This document shows, piece by piece, positions 28,001-36,406 of a stretch of DNA of 64,000 nt. A program made the position numbers and the translations under genes. The stretch is taken from contig JAJDDT010000097.1 in assembly GCA_029260165.1 (NCBI GenBank), forward strand, positions 1-64,000. Direction: 5' to 3'. A model generated the notes under the pieces. It had not been told where the DNA came from, did not search any database, and was given only the letters and a program-made list of their open reading frames with translations. The DNA comes from Phycisphaerae bacterium (GTDB taxonomy: Bacteria; Planctomycetota; Phycisphaerae; UBA1845). Position 1 is the stretch's first letter. Each line of letters opens with the position of its first letter.

Positions 28001-30236
28001 ACGCATCGATATCGGTATCCGGCGAAATACCAAGGTGAATCTCGTCAATCACCTTGACCGAACCGATTCCAATCCGCTCATAGATGCTCCCAGGATCCAG
28101 ACCGAAATGCGCCTCATGGTCCGGACTGAAGAACCAGATCGGACATGAACCATTAGCCCCAATCGAATCAACGAAGTCGAGCGAATCGACGTCGTCGTCC
28201 TCGGACTCATCACCCGGAATCGCACCCGGATTCGGTGCGAGGCTCAAATGCACACCGACCTCATCCGCGAACGGCACGATCGGACCAAACCCAAGAGGTG
28301 GGAATCCCGGAGCCAACCCCACCGACAACACCTCATCAAACCCGAGCGTTGTACCGTAGGTCAAACCGGCTGGCGAAGGTACCGTCACAGGCACGTCACC
28401 AACATCCCAACCCGGTGCAAGATCGTCATCATACGAAATCGCCATAAACCTCGGCTCGTAAATGCAGATCGACAAAAGATCAGTCTGCGGGATAGGCCCG
28501 AACAGCGGTGCAGCAGGATCGATCACGCCGATCAGTGAAACATCAAGCTGATCATGGCCATCAAGATCGAAATAATCACCGTAACAGCCCTCACAGCCGC
28601 CTCCAATGGGACAGCCACCAAGCCCCGGAATAGCACCCGTCGTGCCCAAAAGGTCAGGCGGATCCGGGAACGGATCGAAACCAAAGGTAAACAGCGTCAC
28701 ATCGTCCTTGAACCCGTCGCGACCGCCCGGAACAATCGGCGGCGTAACAGGCGGACCAATCCACACATACACATCACCCGGATCAAACCCTTCGTTCCCA
28801 TCCGGAGTCGGATCGCTCAATTCCGTGTCACCACCGATGTCAACCGAGAACTCAATCTGGAACGTCTTGTTTCCAGGGAGAACCGTGTGCTGCGATCCGT
28901 CAGGCTCCTCCTCCGTCAATGGCGGAGGCTTCGGGAAGAAATTCGGACCCGCACCTGGCACCCCACCCGTCGGTGACTCAAAACACCACGGATGCGGGGT
29001 CAGCGTATTCTCAAGAACAATCGGACCAGGCACCGGCAACACCAGCTCCGGGCCGCCACCAACCTGAATGAAACTGATCCGGGGATGCACGTTCAGTTGC
29101 GACGTAAACGTACCACCCTCCAACGCGTTTCGCGTAATCGTCATCTGGCCCGTCGATGGCTGATTCGGATCAACCGTGACAAACACATCAAAGAAAACGT
29201 CACCAACCGGAATCGGCTGAATGCTCGTCAGTTGAAGCTCAATCAACTCGATCGGAACCGTCGCAGACGAGGGAATACCCGGAAGCGACGCAGGACCCAA
29301 CCGACGTACGATGGTATCCACATCGCTTGACCCCGGATCCAGGGGCACACCCTGCAGCGGGACGTCGCCCGAAAACGGTAGCGACCCAGGCCCAAAGAAT
29401 CCTGCCGGAATCGGCGGAATCCCCAACTCAGGACCACCCGTATTACCACCGAAGACCAGCTTCGTCGGCTGAACCGTGGTCCACAAATCGTCGCCGGTCT
29501 GAACCGTCTGGTCGATCGGATCACCCGCCTGCATCCGAATCGTCCCCTGCGTGGTACCGGACAGACCCGCCAGGGGACTGCCGCCCCCCGGGCCGATGAA
29601 CTCAATCTGATACGCAATATCGAAGAAACTATCAACGTTGAAATCACCCGAAGGAAGACGCGTCAGCGTCGTATTCCCCGGACTTGGCAGCCCGTTGGCA
29701 ACCCCCGCCGTGATGCGAAGAAGGTCGAAATCAGGATCTCCAAAAATGGCACCCTGAAGCTGAACCATCTCGGTCGGAAACGACTGCACCGCATCACCAG
29801 GCGTGCGCGGATCCGTATGAGTCTGGCAGACGACCGGCTGAAGCTGGATGTTCCGCTGGAACGTCGCCAAATCACCCGTGCCCCGAATACCAAGCTGAAG
29901 CGTTGAAAGAAACTGCTCGTTCTCACCTCCCAGCCCGTCCGGCACGCCGCAATGGGTCGGGTCACCCTCGCAGATAAAATCAAGGTGGATCGTATCGAGG
30001 ATGATCTCCGTATTGGGAGGCAACCCGTTGATGATCATGTGCACGTCTTGCGGACTGAGATACGGACATCCCGGCGGCGGTAAGTTCACCGTCCCCGTTC
30101 CATCATCCACCACCACGCACGGGTCGCCCAACGCGCCCGCAGAAAAAACCGCAAGAAAACCCGCGGCCAACATAACACAACAACTGCGACGACACCCTCG
30201 GCGCCGTCGGCTTCCCGACGTACTCGGCTCACCCAT
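22089..30236 (-). CDS. Giant secreted Cys-rich multi-module protein (2,715 residues)
   Basis: MGEPSTSGSRRRRGCRRSCC leads into a signal segment VMLAAGFLAVFSAGALG, so the protein is exported. Residues up to about 800 are beta-rich with two DDDVDS-type acidic segments. Then come modules of 90-110 residues, at least eight, each with spaced Cys: CxxxxC, CLPRC or similar, a VDCDC pair, NCPPGETC, and a closing CCDC. Two blocks ACCFDADGDGVSESC and SCCYDTDGDGVAESC precede each of two roughly 200-residue jelly-roll-like domains that are paralogous (FAGDDRLGDP / FAADDRIGDP; LHVYLRDQ / LQVYLRDT), each closed by DPCCCRDLGGTP. Near the C-terminus is a dockerin-like repeat (STDDILAIVDAFGG) and then a cohesin-like beta-sandwich (VVGFEFGLNARMV). 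ATG 30236 has GGAGA seven bases upstream; the frame extends to 30437 without a signal. Function unknown; probably a disulfide-rich surface protein. Confidence 0.85.
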   Translation of the reverse strand: MGEPSTSGSRRRRGCRRSCCVMLAAGFLAVFSAGALGDPCVVVDDGTGTVNLPPPGCPYLSPQDVHMIINGLPPNTEIILDTIHLDFICEGDPTHCGVPDGLGGENEQFLSTLQLGIRGTGDLATFQRNIQLQPVVCQTHTDPRTPGDAVQSFPTEMVQLQGAIFGDPDFDLLRITAGVANGLPSPGNTTLTRLPSGDFNVDSFFDIAYQIEFIGPGGGSPLAGLSGTTQGTIRMQAGDPIDQTVQTGDDLWTTVQPTKLVFGGNTGGPELGIPPIPAGFFGPGSLPFSGDVPLQGVPLDPGSSDVDTIVRRLGPASLPGIPSSATVPIELIELQLTSIQPIPVGDVFFDVFVTVDPNQPSTGQMTITRNALEGGTFTSQLNVHPRISFIQVGGGPELVLPVPGPIVLENTLTPHPWCFESPTGGVPGAGPNFFPKPPPLTEEEPDGSQHTVLPGNKTFQIEFSVDIGGDTELSDPTPDGNEGFDPGDVYVWIGPPVTPPIVPGGRDGFKDDVTLFTFGFDPFPDPPDLLGTTGAIPGLGGCPIGGGCEGCYGDYFDLDGHDQLDVSLIGVIDPAAPLFGPIPQTDLLSICIYEPRFMAISYDDDLAPGWDVGDVPVTVPSPAGLTYGTTLGFDEVLSVGLAPGFPPLGFGPIVPFADEVGVHLSLAPNPGAIPGDESEDDDVDSLDFVDSIGANGSCPIWFFSPDHEAHFGLDPGSIYERIGIGSVKVIDEIHLGISPDTDIDAFEFTWLPDPGTPVPVFAVLFSVDEDDPCTPGDESGGLDPKMVYASFLTGFSFPLTTVPFDDDVDAISLWCQLIEPQPTGACCVAGLPLDCIVTTVGDCASRGGVYQGDGTTCVDADGNLIADLCEPECVPNIGGTACESFLCPDPFGIDACLPRCIRFNPIDGTQTVVDCDCVDQNNTCFAAFGPVDPVCVDNCPAGQQCERTETPVDPLTGLVDVCCTCVDVPPVLCPEPAGATICASRQATDCIVDGNGVQCEPLCVIILSDGMGGTDAGAQLCDCVDVDGPCGPIEVFETVPNEYRFVCNGTCPPGQTCTVHRGFSGIFTDTGMSLLSVSNPPIDEEFKCFCADDPPPPTCPQPPGQTICAALQPTECLNGAAGDFCVPTCVRMVDDGAGGAQPTAETCVCDDPTPTCGPVSLFPIIGTSDFNLSCNGQDCPPGQICQIHINTIPQGVTNIFSNLLNAGDEVKCGCSGDPGPVCPEPDNSTLCAMLQPTQCLPDAQADVCLPQCVKVGSGPAGPTITATVCDCYPDVAPCDPVQVRQVPGAVGLELFCEGDCPPGANCEITLDGVAQGVSSINAAAVPTDSEVKCECVDEPPAIGACCFDADGDGVSESCAIFTPTECSDRGGTFHGVGTICGVVGSCCYDTDGDGVAESCDVMDSTCCEDLNGTFNGAGSVCMGDMNGNNIDDSCDCDQLTTRRLILRSGNGTVGGLDANISALNGSGSAPLSGSAFTTQFFRKACKRPPADIVNPLAVYLPGSGGILPADPFAQWIAKNQFLSPASQLYCYEFKVCCPDASLSSATIEFAFAGDDRLGDPAGGPNPIGVFINGVPVAGHTGGGFGTQTVFPITPIALNSGSNSLHVYLRDQFSVASAAIFSATIEYECRPEACCFPDGTCDNLDPCCCRDLGGTPAGAGSDCTNTICPQPDCGPLPGGLACAPFNCPVATENCDPRCLAVDPLTGQVRIVDCECRNDNDCHPEVAADGSLSCVGACPAGETCVESVTIDPVTGEQTLCCDCEPAPACEPVPGTPFCNNLGCPVAGEQCRPKCVDFLPGAGTEAVDCDCLTDQDCFVEVPVDGTQPFCVDNCPPGETCRETISVNSMTGERTICCECVPDPTQCEPLPDNSACEPIVCPDPNDVCVPRCIEQHPVFGARVVDCDCREPNECHPVPSTLVPPLSPTCEGFCLPGETCIQSRSFDPLTGAVTVCCDCQPVCPLTTDPAVDPCAALQATDCVSDGTTNGRCRPKFVTVVGGVPVVTQCECAEPQDDCGPIGIDVDVVFCPGGCTPPQQGECLVHANGVSLGSNAVTVSPNLEGAVLTCDCADPPVVGACCFDADGDMLAESCSVITLTECNTLGGMFAGAGTNCGVSGACCVDRDLDGVNDACIAADSTCCEALAGDFQGAGTSCQGDSNNNGIDDICDCELDDAGTVIALRSGNGLTGAPDAEITMLSGPGASPLSAAAFTAADFGAACAGPPARIINPIAAWLPGSFGLLPADPSAKWIGRDPSRSPTSALFCHEFEVCCPDPLAARIEFAFAADDRIGDPGAGPNPIGVYMNGLPVPGFSGGGFGAQTVLGPAPVTVNTGTNRLQVYLRDTLAIVSGLNYSATVTVQCALEACCLPDGTCDLLDPCCCRDLGGTPQGSGSDCTPGLCGGPTCVRDCDCYTDGIAAGTPPDVCDYTYCENNQCVSCVRRHGNTCSSFSAFVGTDDILCAVSGFGNYCACPNADIWNSTAAGCSDVTPANCKGPNGIPISTDDILAIVDAFGGANPFNCPIPPLGGGCDASPPPAAGACGPAAASGVELPAVGDVKSSIGNNDNARFVIVPRQRAVRSGDDVVVDVYVTDASGVVGFEFGLNARMVGKSSTRVAIESVRVESERRDYIFAGLYSFPALDAELGRVGGALYGSGVEIPAGKRSYVGTFTFRVPANATGIVNIAPSTEHVGLWTDGSVRVSADAGKDAVVLIVASERSRR

Positions 30237-30723
30237 GACTTTTCTCCGTTCTATGCCCCGTTTCGACCTGCTGTCCCAGCCACACAACGCAACCAACGTC
30301 CTGCCCAACGAACGATGCAAAATTTGTTCCGGAACCTTGCTGATTTCGTTCGTACAGAAATGCGGCGGACTCGTTTTCCGCGTTGGCGACGTGGACCTGT
30401 GAAATGGCGACTTGTCGCCCGTGTTCCTAAGTGCCATTGTAGTAGTTCACCCTCACAAGATAAAGCAAAAACACAATCCCCGCGCGCCCACAATGGACCC
30501 GCGCATACGAACTACGGCCCCACCACGAGAATTCTGTCACCCCATGTGACAAATCATCCGAGGCAAACCAGCAATAAAACTCGGTAAGGTAAATCGCGAA
30601 TGGAACTGTGATTCTGGTGAAATTGCGGCGACTTTGAAGCCGGGAACACCCGTTCAAAAAACGAGGGCGATTGCCGGCATCAGCCCAAAAGGCATTGCCA
30701 AACGAGCAGCAGCGAACGCTGAA
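30237..30723. other. Intergenic region upstream of the giant gene and downstream of prfA
   Basis: Nothing coding is evident in these 487 bases. On the minus strand a TACAAT box at 30440-30435 could be a -10 element for the giant gene, with only a weak -35, giving a leader of about 190 bases. No repeat of families A to C was seen here. Confidence 0.4.
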
Positions 30724-31818
30724 TCAGAGATTCTGCAGCCGCTGCTCCTTGTCGTACGTCTGCAAACCGGCGATCAGTTCGCCCAATTCGCCCTGCATCA
30801 GCTTGTCCAGGCTGTACAAATCCAGCCCGATCCGGTGATCCGTGCAGCGATTCTGCGGGAAGTTGTACGTGCGAATCCGCTGCGATCGGTCCCCGCTGCC
30901 AATCAGGGACTTCCTGGCAGCCGCACGCTCCGAATCCGCAGCCGAGCGAAAATGATCGTACAACCGCACCGTCATGATCCGCCTCGCCTTCGCACGATTC
31001 TTGTGCTGCGACTTCTCATCGCGCATCGACACCGTGATCCCCGTCTCGTTGTGCACCAGACGAATCGCCGACGACACCTTGTTGACATTCTGACCCCCCG
31101 GACCACCCGCCCGCGAGACAAACTCCTCCGTTTCCAGATCCCAGTTGATCTGAATATCGATCTCCTCAGGCTCCGGAAGCACCGCCACGGTCGCAGCCGA
31201 CGTGTGCACCCGACCCTGCGATTCGGTCTCCGGCACACGCTGAACGCGATGACCGCCCGATTCATACCCCAGATGCGAGTAGACGCCATTCCCCCTGATC
31301 GTCATCGTGAGTTCCTTGAACCCCCCCATGTCCGAACCCGACTGATCCATCACCTCGACCTTGAACCTTTGTTTCTCGCAATAACGCAAATACATCTCGT
31401 AAAGATCGCGACAAAACAACGCAGCCTCCGCCCCACCGGTCCCCGCGCGAATCTCCACGATCACCGACGAAATGGCTGCATCGTCGGAGGTCACAACCTT
31501 CTCCTTGAGACCCTCAAGCTGTTCGGTGTATCGTCGGCGAAGATCGCCAATCTCCGACTCAGCCAACTCCTTCATCTCCGGATCCTGATCCGGGTCCGCC
31601 AGAATCTCCGCAGCTTCGTCCAGCTCTTGCTTTGTCTTTTTCGTCTCAAGATAGGGTTCGACCAACCGACGCAGCTTGCCCGCCTCCCTGGCCAGCGCGA
31701 TGCTTTGGGTGGGATCGGACGCGACGGCAGGGTCGATCATCTCGGTATTGATCTCTTCACACCGATCCGCCAACTCCTGCAGTTTCGCGAGCAACCGATC
31801 GTCTACTGATTCACTCAT
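30724..31818 (-). CDS. prfA: Peptide chain release factor 1
   Basis: Class I release factor, 364 residues, which reads UAA and UAG on the ribosome and triggers peptidyl-tRNA hydrolysis. The catalytic GGQ lies in RAGGPGGQNVNK and the stop-codon tripeptide region of RF1 in VPETESQGRVHTSAATVAV (PxT form). IEIRAGTGGAEAALF is the conserved domain 2 entry. ATG 31818 follows GGGAGAGG by five bases; a TTG at 31821 is less likely. It follows rpmE2 by 116 bases on the same strand. prmC, the usual methyltransferase neighbour, is absent. Confidence 0.95.
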   Translation of the reverse strand: MSESVDDRLLAKLQELADRCEEINTEMIDPAVASDPTQSIALAREAGKLRRLVEPYLETKKTKQELDEAAEILADPDQDPEMKELAESEIGDLRRRYTEQLEGLKEKVVTSDDAAISSVIVEIRAGTGGAEAALFCRDLYEMYLRYCEKQRFKVEVMDQSGSDMGGFKELTMTIRGNGVYSHLGYESGGHRVQRVPETESQGRVHTSAATVAVLPEPEEIDIQINWDLETEEFVSRAGGPGGQNVNKVSSAIRLVHNETGITVSMRDEKSQHKNRAKARRIMTVRLYDHFRSAADSERAAARKSLIGSGDRSQRIRTYNFPQNRCTDHRIGLDLYSLDKLMQGELGELIAGLQTYDKEQRLQNL

Positions 31819-31934
31819 CAAACCTCTCCCACGTCACGCCCAACACCGAATGATTCCGAAAACCGCGCAATGAAAAACCACGTCGCTCCGCCCGAATCAG
31901 GACGCAAAACGGCGTGGTATTGCTGGTGAAAAAG

Positions 31935-32225
31935 CTACTTGCGCGACTTGCTGTCTTTCTTTTTGCCATCGCCTCCGGCGAAATACTTCCCGCCGAACTT
32001 GTTCTGGAACCGCTGCACGCGACCCAGCGTATCGACGAACTTCTGCTGGCCTGTGAAGAACGGGTGCGACGCGCTGGAAATATCCAGCCTGACCACCGGA
32101 TATTCCTTGCCCTCATACTCGATCGTGTCCTTTGGCTTCACGGTCGAGCGGGTCAGAAACATGTGCTTGGCCCCAACGTCGTAGAACACAACGTCGTGGT
32201 ATTCGGGATGGATGCCTTTTTTCAT
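31935..32225 (-). CDS. rpmE2: 50S ribosomal protein L31, type B
   Basis: A 96-residue L31. The core matches type B L31: [39 protein letters not shown] and [14 protein letters not shown]. There are no Cys residues, so this is the zinc-free form that usually replaces the zinc-binding L31 under zinc shortage or is the only L31. The Lys-rich tail ([13 protein letters not shown]) is normal. I saw no Zur-like palindrome upstream. The rpmE-prfA order is common in bacteria. Confidence 0.93.
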   Translation of the reverse strand: MKKGIHPEYHDVVFYDVGAKHMFLTRSTVKPKDTIEYEGKEYPVVRLDISSASHPFFTGQQKFVDTLGRVQRFQNKFGGKYFAGGDGKKKDSKSRK

Positions 32226-32381
32226 GGGTGCAAATCCTCTTTCCGGATCAAATCAAGACCGGGAAGTCTACCGTCTTCGGCCACCATTGCAACCCCCCTA
32301 CTACCATTCCCCCGCCCTGTTGACTATCATGCCGAACGACGATTTCCGGAACGCGACAAAAACAGCAGGAATCACACAACC

Positions 32382-33884
32382 ATGGCCATCCGCGTTTACA
32401 ACACGCTTACGAGGCAAAAAGAACCATTCGAGCCGCTGAACCCGCCCAGGGTCGGTATTTACCTTTGCGGGCCGACGGTTTACAAGCCGTCGCACATAGG
32501 GCACGCCGTCGGACCGATCATTTTTGACTGTGTGAAGCGATACCTTCAATTTCGAGGGTATGACGTCACGCTCGTGATCAACGTCACTGACGTGGACGAC
32601 AAACTCATCATCGAGGCAGATGCCCAAAACACGACGGTCCCCGAATTGGCGGAGCGGATTCTGGGCAGCTATCTGGACGCGATGAACCAGCTCGGTATCG
32701 ATTCGATCGACCTGATGCCGAAGGCTTCGGAGCACATCGGGGACATCTGTGACAACATTCAGAAACTGATCGACAACGACGTTGCGTATGTTTCGGGGCA
32801 GGACGTTTATTTCGACGTCACGCGCGACGACGACTACGGCAAGCTTTCCAGCCGCAAGGTCGAAGACCAGACCGAACACCGGGACGTTGTCGGCGAAACG
32901 AAGCGCAACCCCAGCGATTTTGCGCTCTGGAAGGCAGCCAAACCCGACGAGCCTGATTCGGTCATCTACGATTCCCCGTGGGGACGGGGCAGACCCGGTT
33001 GGCATATTGAATGTTCCGCGATGAGCACGCGTTATCTCGGGGACACGTTTGACATCCACGGTGGTGGGATGGATCTGATTTTCCCACACCATGAAAATGA
33101 GATTGCGCAGGCGGAGTCTGCGACGAACAAGACGTTCGTCAAGTACTGGCTTCATCACGGATTGACGCGATTCAATACGAAGAAGATCAGCAAATCCGAC
33201 GCGGACATGCAGGAAGCGCTGAAAAAAATGACGCTTTCGCACCTGCTGACGGAATTCACCGGGGAGCAACTTCGCTATTTTGTTATCAGTACGCATTATC
33301 GACGACCTATTGAGTTTTCCGACGCGGAACTCGATGCGAAAAAGAAAGGGTTGGCGACGTTCCACCGGTTGTTCGAGCGCATCGAGCGTGTCACGCAAAC
33401 GGACCTGTTTTCCCAACCGGCGGACTCCGAAGACGAATGGAAATCGGCTGAAAAATGCGACGCCGACTTCGCCGGGGAGGTTGACGCGTTTGCCATGCGT
33501 TTCGTCGAGATGATGGACGACGACTTCAACACGGCTGGCGCGATCGCGACGCTTTTCGATTTTGCGAATCGTGCGAACCGCTTCATCGAGGAAAACAAGC
33601 TCGAAACCGAGGACAACGTACGGGCCAGGGAAACCGCCATCGCGGCTACGCGGGAACTGATGCGCATGGGCCAGCTTCTGGGGTTGTTCCGAAAGCGCGC
33701 GGAGGTGTCTGCCGTCGGTGACGACGAACTTGTCGGTAAACTGATGGGGATTCTCATCGACGCCCGCGCCCAATCCCGAAAGGCGAAACAATTCGACATA
33801 GCTGACAGCATCCGCGACCAACTCACGGACGCGGGCGTCGCGCTGGAAGACCGCCCCGACGGGACGCTTTGGCGGATCGAATAG
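32382..33884 (+). CDS. cysS: Cysteinyl-tRNA synthetase
   Basis: A 500-residue class I aminoacyl-tRNA synthetase that loads tRNA-Cys. The N-terminal zinc ligand Cys is in [17 protein letters not shown], which also holds the HIGH motif. [10 protein letters not shown] and [13 protein letters not shown] provide the other zinc ligands, and the KMSKS loop reads [10 protein letters not shown]. The C-terminal anticodon-binding helical domain is complete ([15 protein letters not shown]). ATG 32382 lies 12 bases after AGCAGGA; the open frame extends 468 bases upstream but that part overlaps rpmE2. Divergent from rpmE2. Confidence 0.96.
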   Translation: MAIRVYNTLTRQKEPFEPLNPPRVGIYLCGPTVYKPSHIGHAVGPIIFDCVKRYLQFRGYDVTLVINVTDVDDKLIIEADAQNTTVPELAERILGSYLDAMNQLGIDSIDLMPKASEHIGDICDNIQKLIDNDVAYVSGQDVYFDVTRDDDYGKLSSRKVEDQTEHRDVVGETKRNPSDFALWKAAKPDEPDSVIYDSPWGRGRPGWHIECSAMSTRYLGDTFDIHGGGMDLIFPHHENEIAQAESATNKTFVKYWLHHGLTRFNTKKISKSDADMQEALKKMTLSHLLTEFTGEQLRYFVISTHYRRPIEFSDAELDAKKKGLATFHRLFERIERVTQTDLFSQPADSEDEWKSAEKCDADFAGEVDAFAMRFVEMMDDDFNTAGAIATLFDFANRANRFIEENKLETEDNVRARETAIAATRELMRMGQLLGLFRKRAEVSAVGDDELVGKLMGILIDARAQSRKAKQFDIADSIRDQLTDAGVALEDRPDGTLWRIE

Positions 33885-34363
33885 GCTGCCCTGTCGAGGG
33901 TTGCGGCGATGAGATAGATGATGAGGGCGGCGGCGAGGTAGAGGTAGACGGCGATTGTGGTGGGGATGGTTGGGGTTGTCTGGCTGTGTCGTGTTTGCGT
34001 TGTGGGTTGCCTGGTCATGGTCATTTCCTCCACCCTAAAGAACGTTGCAGGCGATCGGAGAAAAATTTTTGTTCGATCACCTGCATGCGCGCCGTGGAGG
34101 GTGTTTTTATCGGACTGCGTGGTCGTGTCGGTTTGGTGTGCGGTGATTTGACGGGAATGCGAAACGACGTCCGTTTGCAATTGCGCCGCCCACAAGGGGC
34201 GACGCTACAGAATGGGCATCTGTAAGGCATTACGATCGTACCCGCCGATTCTGTCATGCACCCTGCGATGATTCAGGCGTCGCTTTACTGTTTCATCCGA
34301 CGGGTACAACTGCTAGAATGCGGCTGGGTTTGTGTGGGGAAAGTGTCAATCTCTGGGTGGCTC
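33885..34363. other. Region between cysS and the FG-GAP protein gene
   Basis: A 479-base gap. It contains the second copy of the 115-bp repeat (34150-34264). On the minus strand, an ATG at 34024 behind GGTGGAGGAA opens a frame starting MTMTRQPTTQTRHSQTTP and then a hydrophobic helix (IAVYLYLAAALIIYLIAA), but it has no stop before running deep into antisense cysS, so I do not call it as a gene. No plus-strand gene is credible. Confidence 0.4.
34150..34264. repeat. 115-bp dispersed repeat, copy 2
   Basis: Gapless match to 131-245, about 83 percent identical by hand count, same orientation. The central hairpin is GCCGCCCACAAGGGGCGAC followed by GCTACA. It lies just upstream of the FG-GAP protein gene. 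Confidence 0.75.
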
Positions 34364-36268
34364 ATGATCGATTCATTCTGGTGCAGGGTTGTTGTCCGGG
34401 CGGTCCCGGTCGTTCTGGTCTTTGCGCTTTTTTCGGGTGCGGGGTCGGTTCTGTTCGAGGACGTCACTGTGATGGCTGGCCTGAATACGGCGCATACGGT
34501 TCCGGGTTCCGGGTCGGTCTTTTTCTGTGATGAGGAAGTCCGCATGTCGGCGGGGGCTGCGGCTGTCGATGTGAATCTCGACGGCTGGACGGATTTGTAT
34601 GTGACGAGGATCGGGTCATCGAATCTGCTCTACATTAACAACGGTGACGGCACGTTTTCCGAGCGGGCTGCGGCTGCGGGTGTCGCTCTTGTGGCGAACA
34701 GTTCGGGGGTCGCGTTTGCGGACGTGGATAACGACGGGGACGATGATTTGTATGTGCAGACGATCCTCGGACTGCGAAAACACCTGTATATCAACGACGG
34801 TACGGGGTCGTTTTCGGAGGAGGCCCTTGCCCGTGGGGTGGGGGTTCCGATTTCCAGTACGCGTGGGACCAGCGCTACGTTTGGCGATTATGAAAACGAT
34901 GGCGATCTCGATCTGCATGTGCTTGAGTGGTCGAACATCTCTGCGCAGAATCTTCTTTTTCAAAACGACGGCAGCGGGCAATTCGCCGACGTCACGATCG
35001 CCGCCGGGTTGTCGCTGTCGGGTACGTTTGGTTTTGCAAATGCCTTTGCGGATATCAACAGCGACGGTTTTTCCGATCTTCTGATTGCGGCTGACTTTGG
35101 TACGAGCCGCCTTTTTCAGAACCGTGGAAACGGGGGGTTTGCCGACATTACGATGTCGGGTTCGGTTGGTACCGACGAGAACGGTATGGGTTCTGCGGTT
35201 GGCGACTATGACGGAGACGGTGATCTGGACTGGTTCGTTACTTCTATTTTCGATTCCAACCAAACGTGCGATACGATGCCTTGTAACTGGGGAAACACGG
35301 GCAATCGGCTTTACCGAAATGATTCGGGTGGGACGACGTTTTCCGACGTCACGGACCTTGCGGGCGTGCGTGACGGAGCCTGGGGTTGGGGGGCGTCCTT
35401 TTTCGACTACGACAACGACGGCGACCTTGACCTTGGTATGACCAATGGTGTTGTGTTTCCGTGCATTGCCTTTGACGATGCATTCAACGCGGACCCGCTG
35501 CGACTGTGGGACAACGACGGTACGGGGGTAATGACGGAGGTGAGCGGTGTCGCGGGATTTACGAACACCGGGTCCGGGAAGGGGTTCGTCGTTTTCGATT
35601 ACGACAACGACGGGGATCTCGACGTTTTCATTGCCAATAACGGCGACATGCCTGTTCTTTACAGGAACAACGGTGGGAACACGAACAACTGGCTTCGGGT
35701 TGACGTGATCGGGGAGATATCGAACCGAATGGGTCTCGGGGCGCGTGTCAGGGTTCGCGTCAATCCGACTGATTCATTCCAGCTTCGCGAAGTCAATGCG
35801 AACAGCAACTACATGTCGCAGAATGAAACCACCGCGCATTTCGGGGTCGGTCCCGGCGTGACGTCGATCGATCTTGTCCGCGTTGAGTGGCCTGCTTCGG
35901 GGTTTGTTCAGGAGTTCAGGAACGTTTTGCCGAACCAGACCCTGGTTGTTCAGGAGGGGAACAGTATTGATCTCGACGGGATTGTCGATGGTGCGGACGG
36001 GTCAGCGATTGCGACGTGTCTGACCGGACCGGACGTTGAATCGATTCCGATCGGTTGCGGGTTTGCGGACCTCGACGCCGACGGCGACGTTGACTGCGTT
36101 GACTGGCAAACGTTTCAATCGCTCTGGACCGAACCCCTGCCGCCACCGACCATTTTTGAATGCGATGGCGGTATTCCGACAACTTCGGAGTGGGGTCTGG
36201 TCCTGATTGCGTTGGGACTTGCCACGGCGGGTACGCTTGTTTTTCGGCGACTGCCCTGCCCTCAATGA
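34364..36268 (+). CDS. FG-GAP/UnbV repeat surface protein with IPTL-CTERM sorting tail
   Basis: A 634-residue exported protein. The signal segment is VVVRAVPVVLVFALFSGAGS. At least seven calcium-binding FG-GAP/VCBS loops follow, such as DVNLDGWTDLYV, DVDNDGDDDLYV, DYENDGDLDLHV and DYDNDGDLDVFI, forming an integrin-like propeller. An ASPIC/UnbV domain comes next (MGLGARVRVRV, NYMSQNETTAHFGVG). A dockerin-like calcium loop follows (FADLDADGDVDCVDWQTFQS). The C-terminus is IPTTSEWGLVLIALGLATAG then FRR, matching the IPTLxxWG sorting tail with a transmembrane helix and a basic end, so exosortase H should process it. ATG 34364 is chosen because the signal peptide starts there; the ribosome site is weak. 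Confidence 0.87.
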   Translation: MIDSFWCRVVVRAVPVVLVFALFSGAGSVLFEDVTVMAGLNTAHTVPGSGSVFFCDEEVRMSAGAAAVDVNLDGWTDLYVTRIGSSNLLYINNGDGTFSERAAAAGVALVANSSGVAFADVDNDGDDDLYVQTILGLRKHLYINDGTGSFSEEALARGVGVPISSTRGTSATFGDYENDGDLDLHVLEWSNISAQNLLFQNDGSGQFADVTIAAGLSLSGTFGFANAFADINSDGFSDLLIAADFGTSRLFQNRGNGGFADITMSGSVGTDENGMGSAVGDYDGDGDLDWFVTSIFDSNQTCDTMPCNWGNTGNRLYRNDSGGTTFSDVTDLAGVRDGAWGWGASFFDYDNDGDLDLGMTNGVVFPCIAFDDAFNADPLRLWDNDGTGVMTEVSGVAGFTNTGSGKGFVVFDYDNDGDLDVFIANNGDMPVLYRNNGGNTNNWLRVDVIGEISNRMGLGARVRVRVNPTDSFQLREVNANSNYMSQNETTAHFGVGPGVTSIDLVRVEWPASGFVQEFRNVLPNQTLVVQEGNSIDLDGIVDGADGSAIATCLTGPDVESIPIGCGFADLDADGDVDCVDWQTFQSLWTEPLPPPTIFECDGGIPTTSEWGLVLIALGLATAGTLVFRRLPCPQ

Positions 36269-36352
36269 GACGATCCGCCCGTCGTCGCACAAAATCCGGA
36301 GCGGATTCATGTTCAACGCAGTGATTGGCCTGCTGACGTTTTATTGTTCTCA

Positions 36353-36378
36353 CGTCACCCACGAGGGGTGACGCTACA
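36353..36378. repeat. Family A palindromic repeat
   Basis: CGTCACCCACGAGGGGTGACG followed by CTACA, between the convergent ends of the FG-GAP and NTF2-like genes. Placement matches the copies at 5.0 and 10.5 kb, also between convergent genes. Confidence 0.75.
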
Positions 36379-36406
36379 TCAGAACCTGGAAACAAGCTGA
36401 AGACGA

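Noticed and set aside
24504..28148. Very long plus-strand open frames (369 and 677 codons) opposite the giant Cys-rich gene
   Set aside because: They are antisense shadows: Arg/Thr/Asn-rich low-quality protein without domains or ribosome sites, while the minus frame has a signal peptide and ordered modules.
32301..33821. 506-codon minus-strand frame opposite cysS
   Set aside because: cysS shows HIGH and KISKS motifs and zinc ligands; the opposite frame has no recognisable feature.
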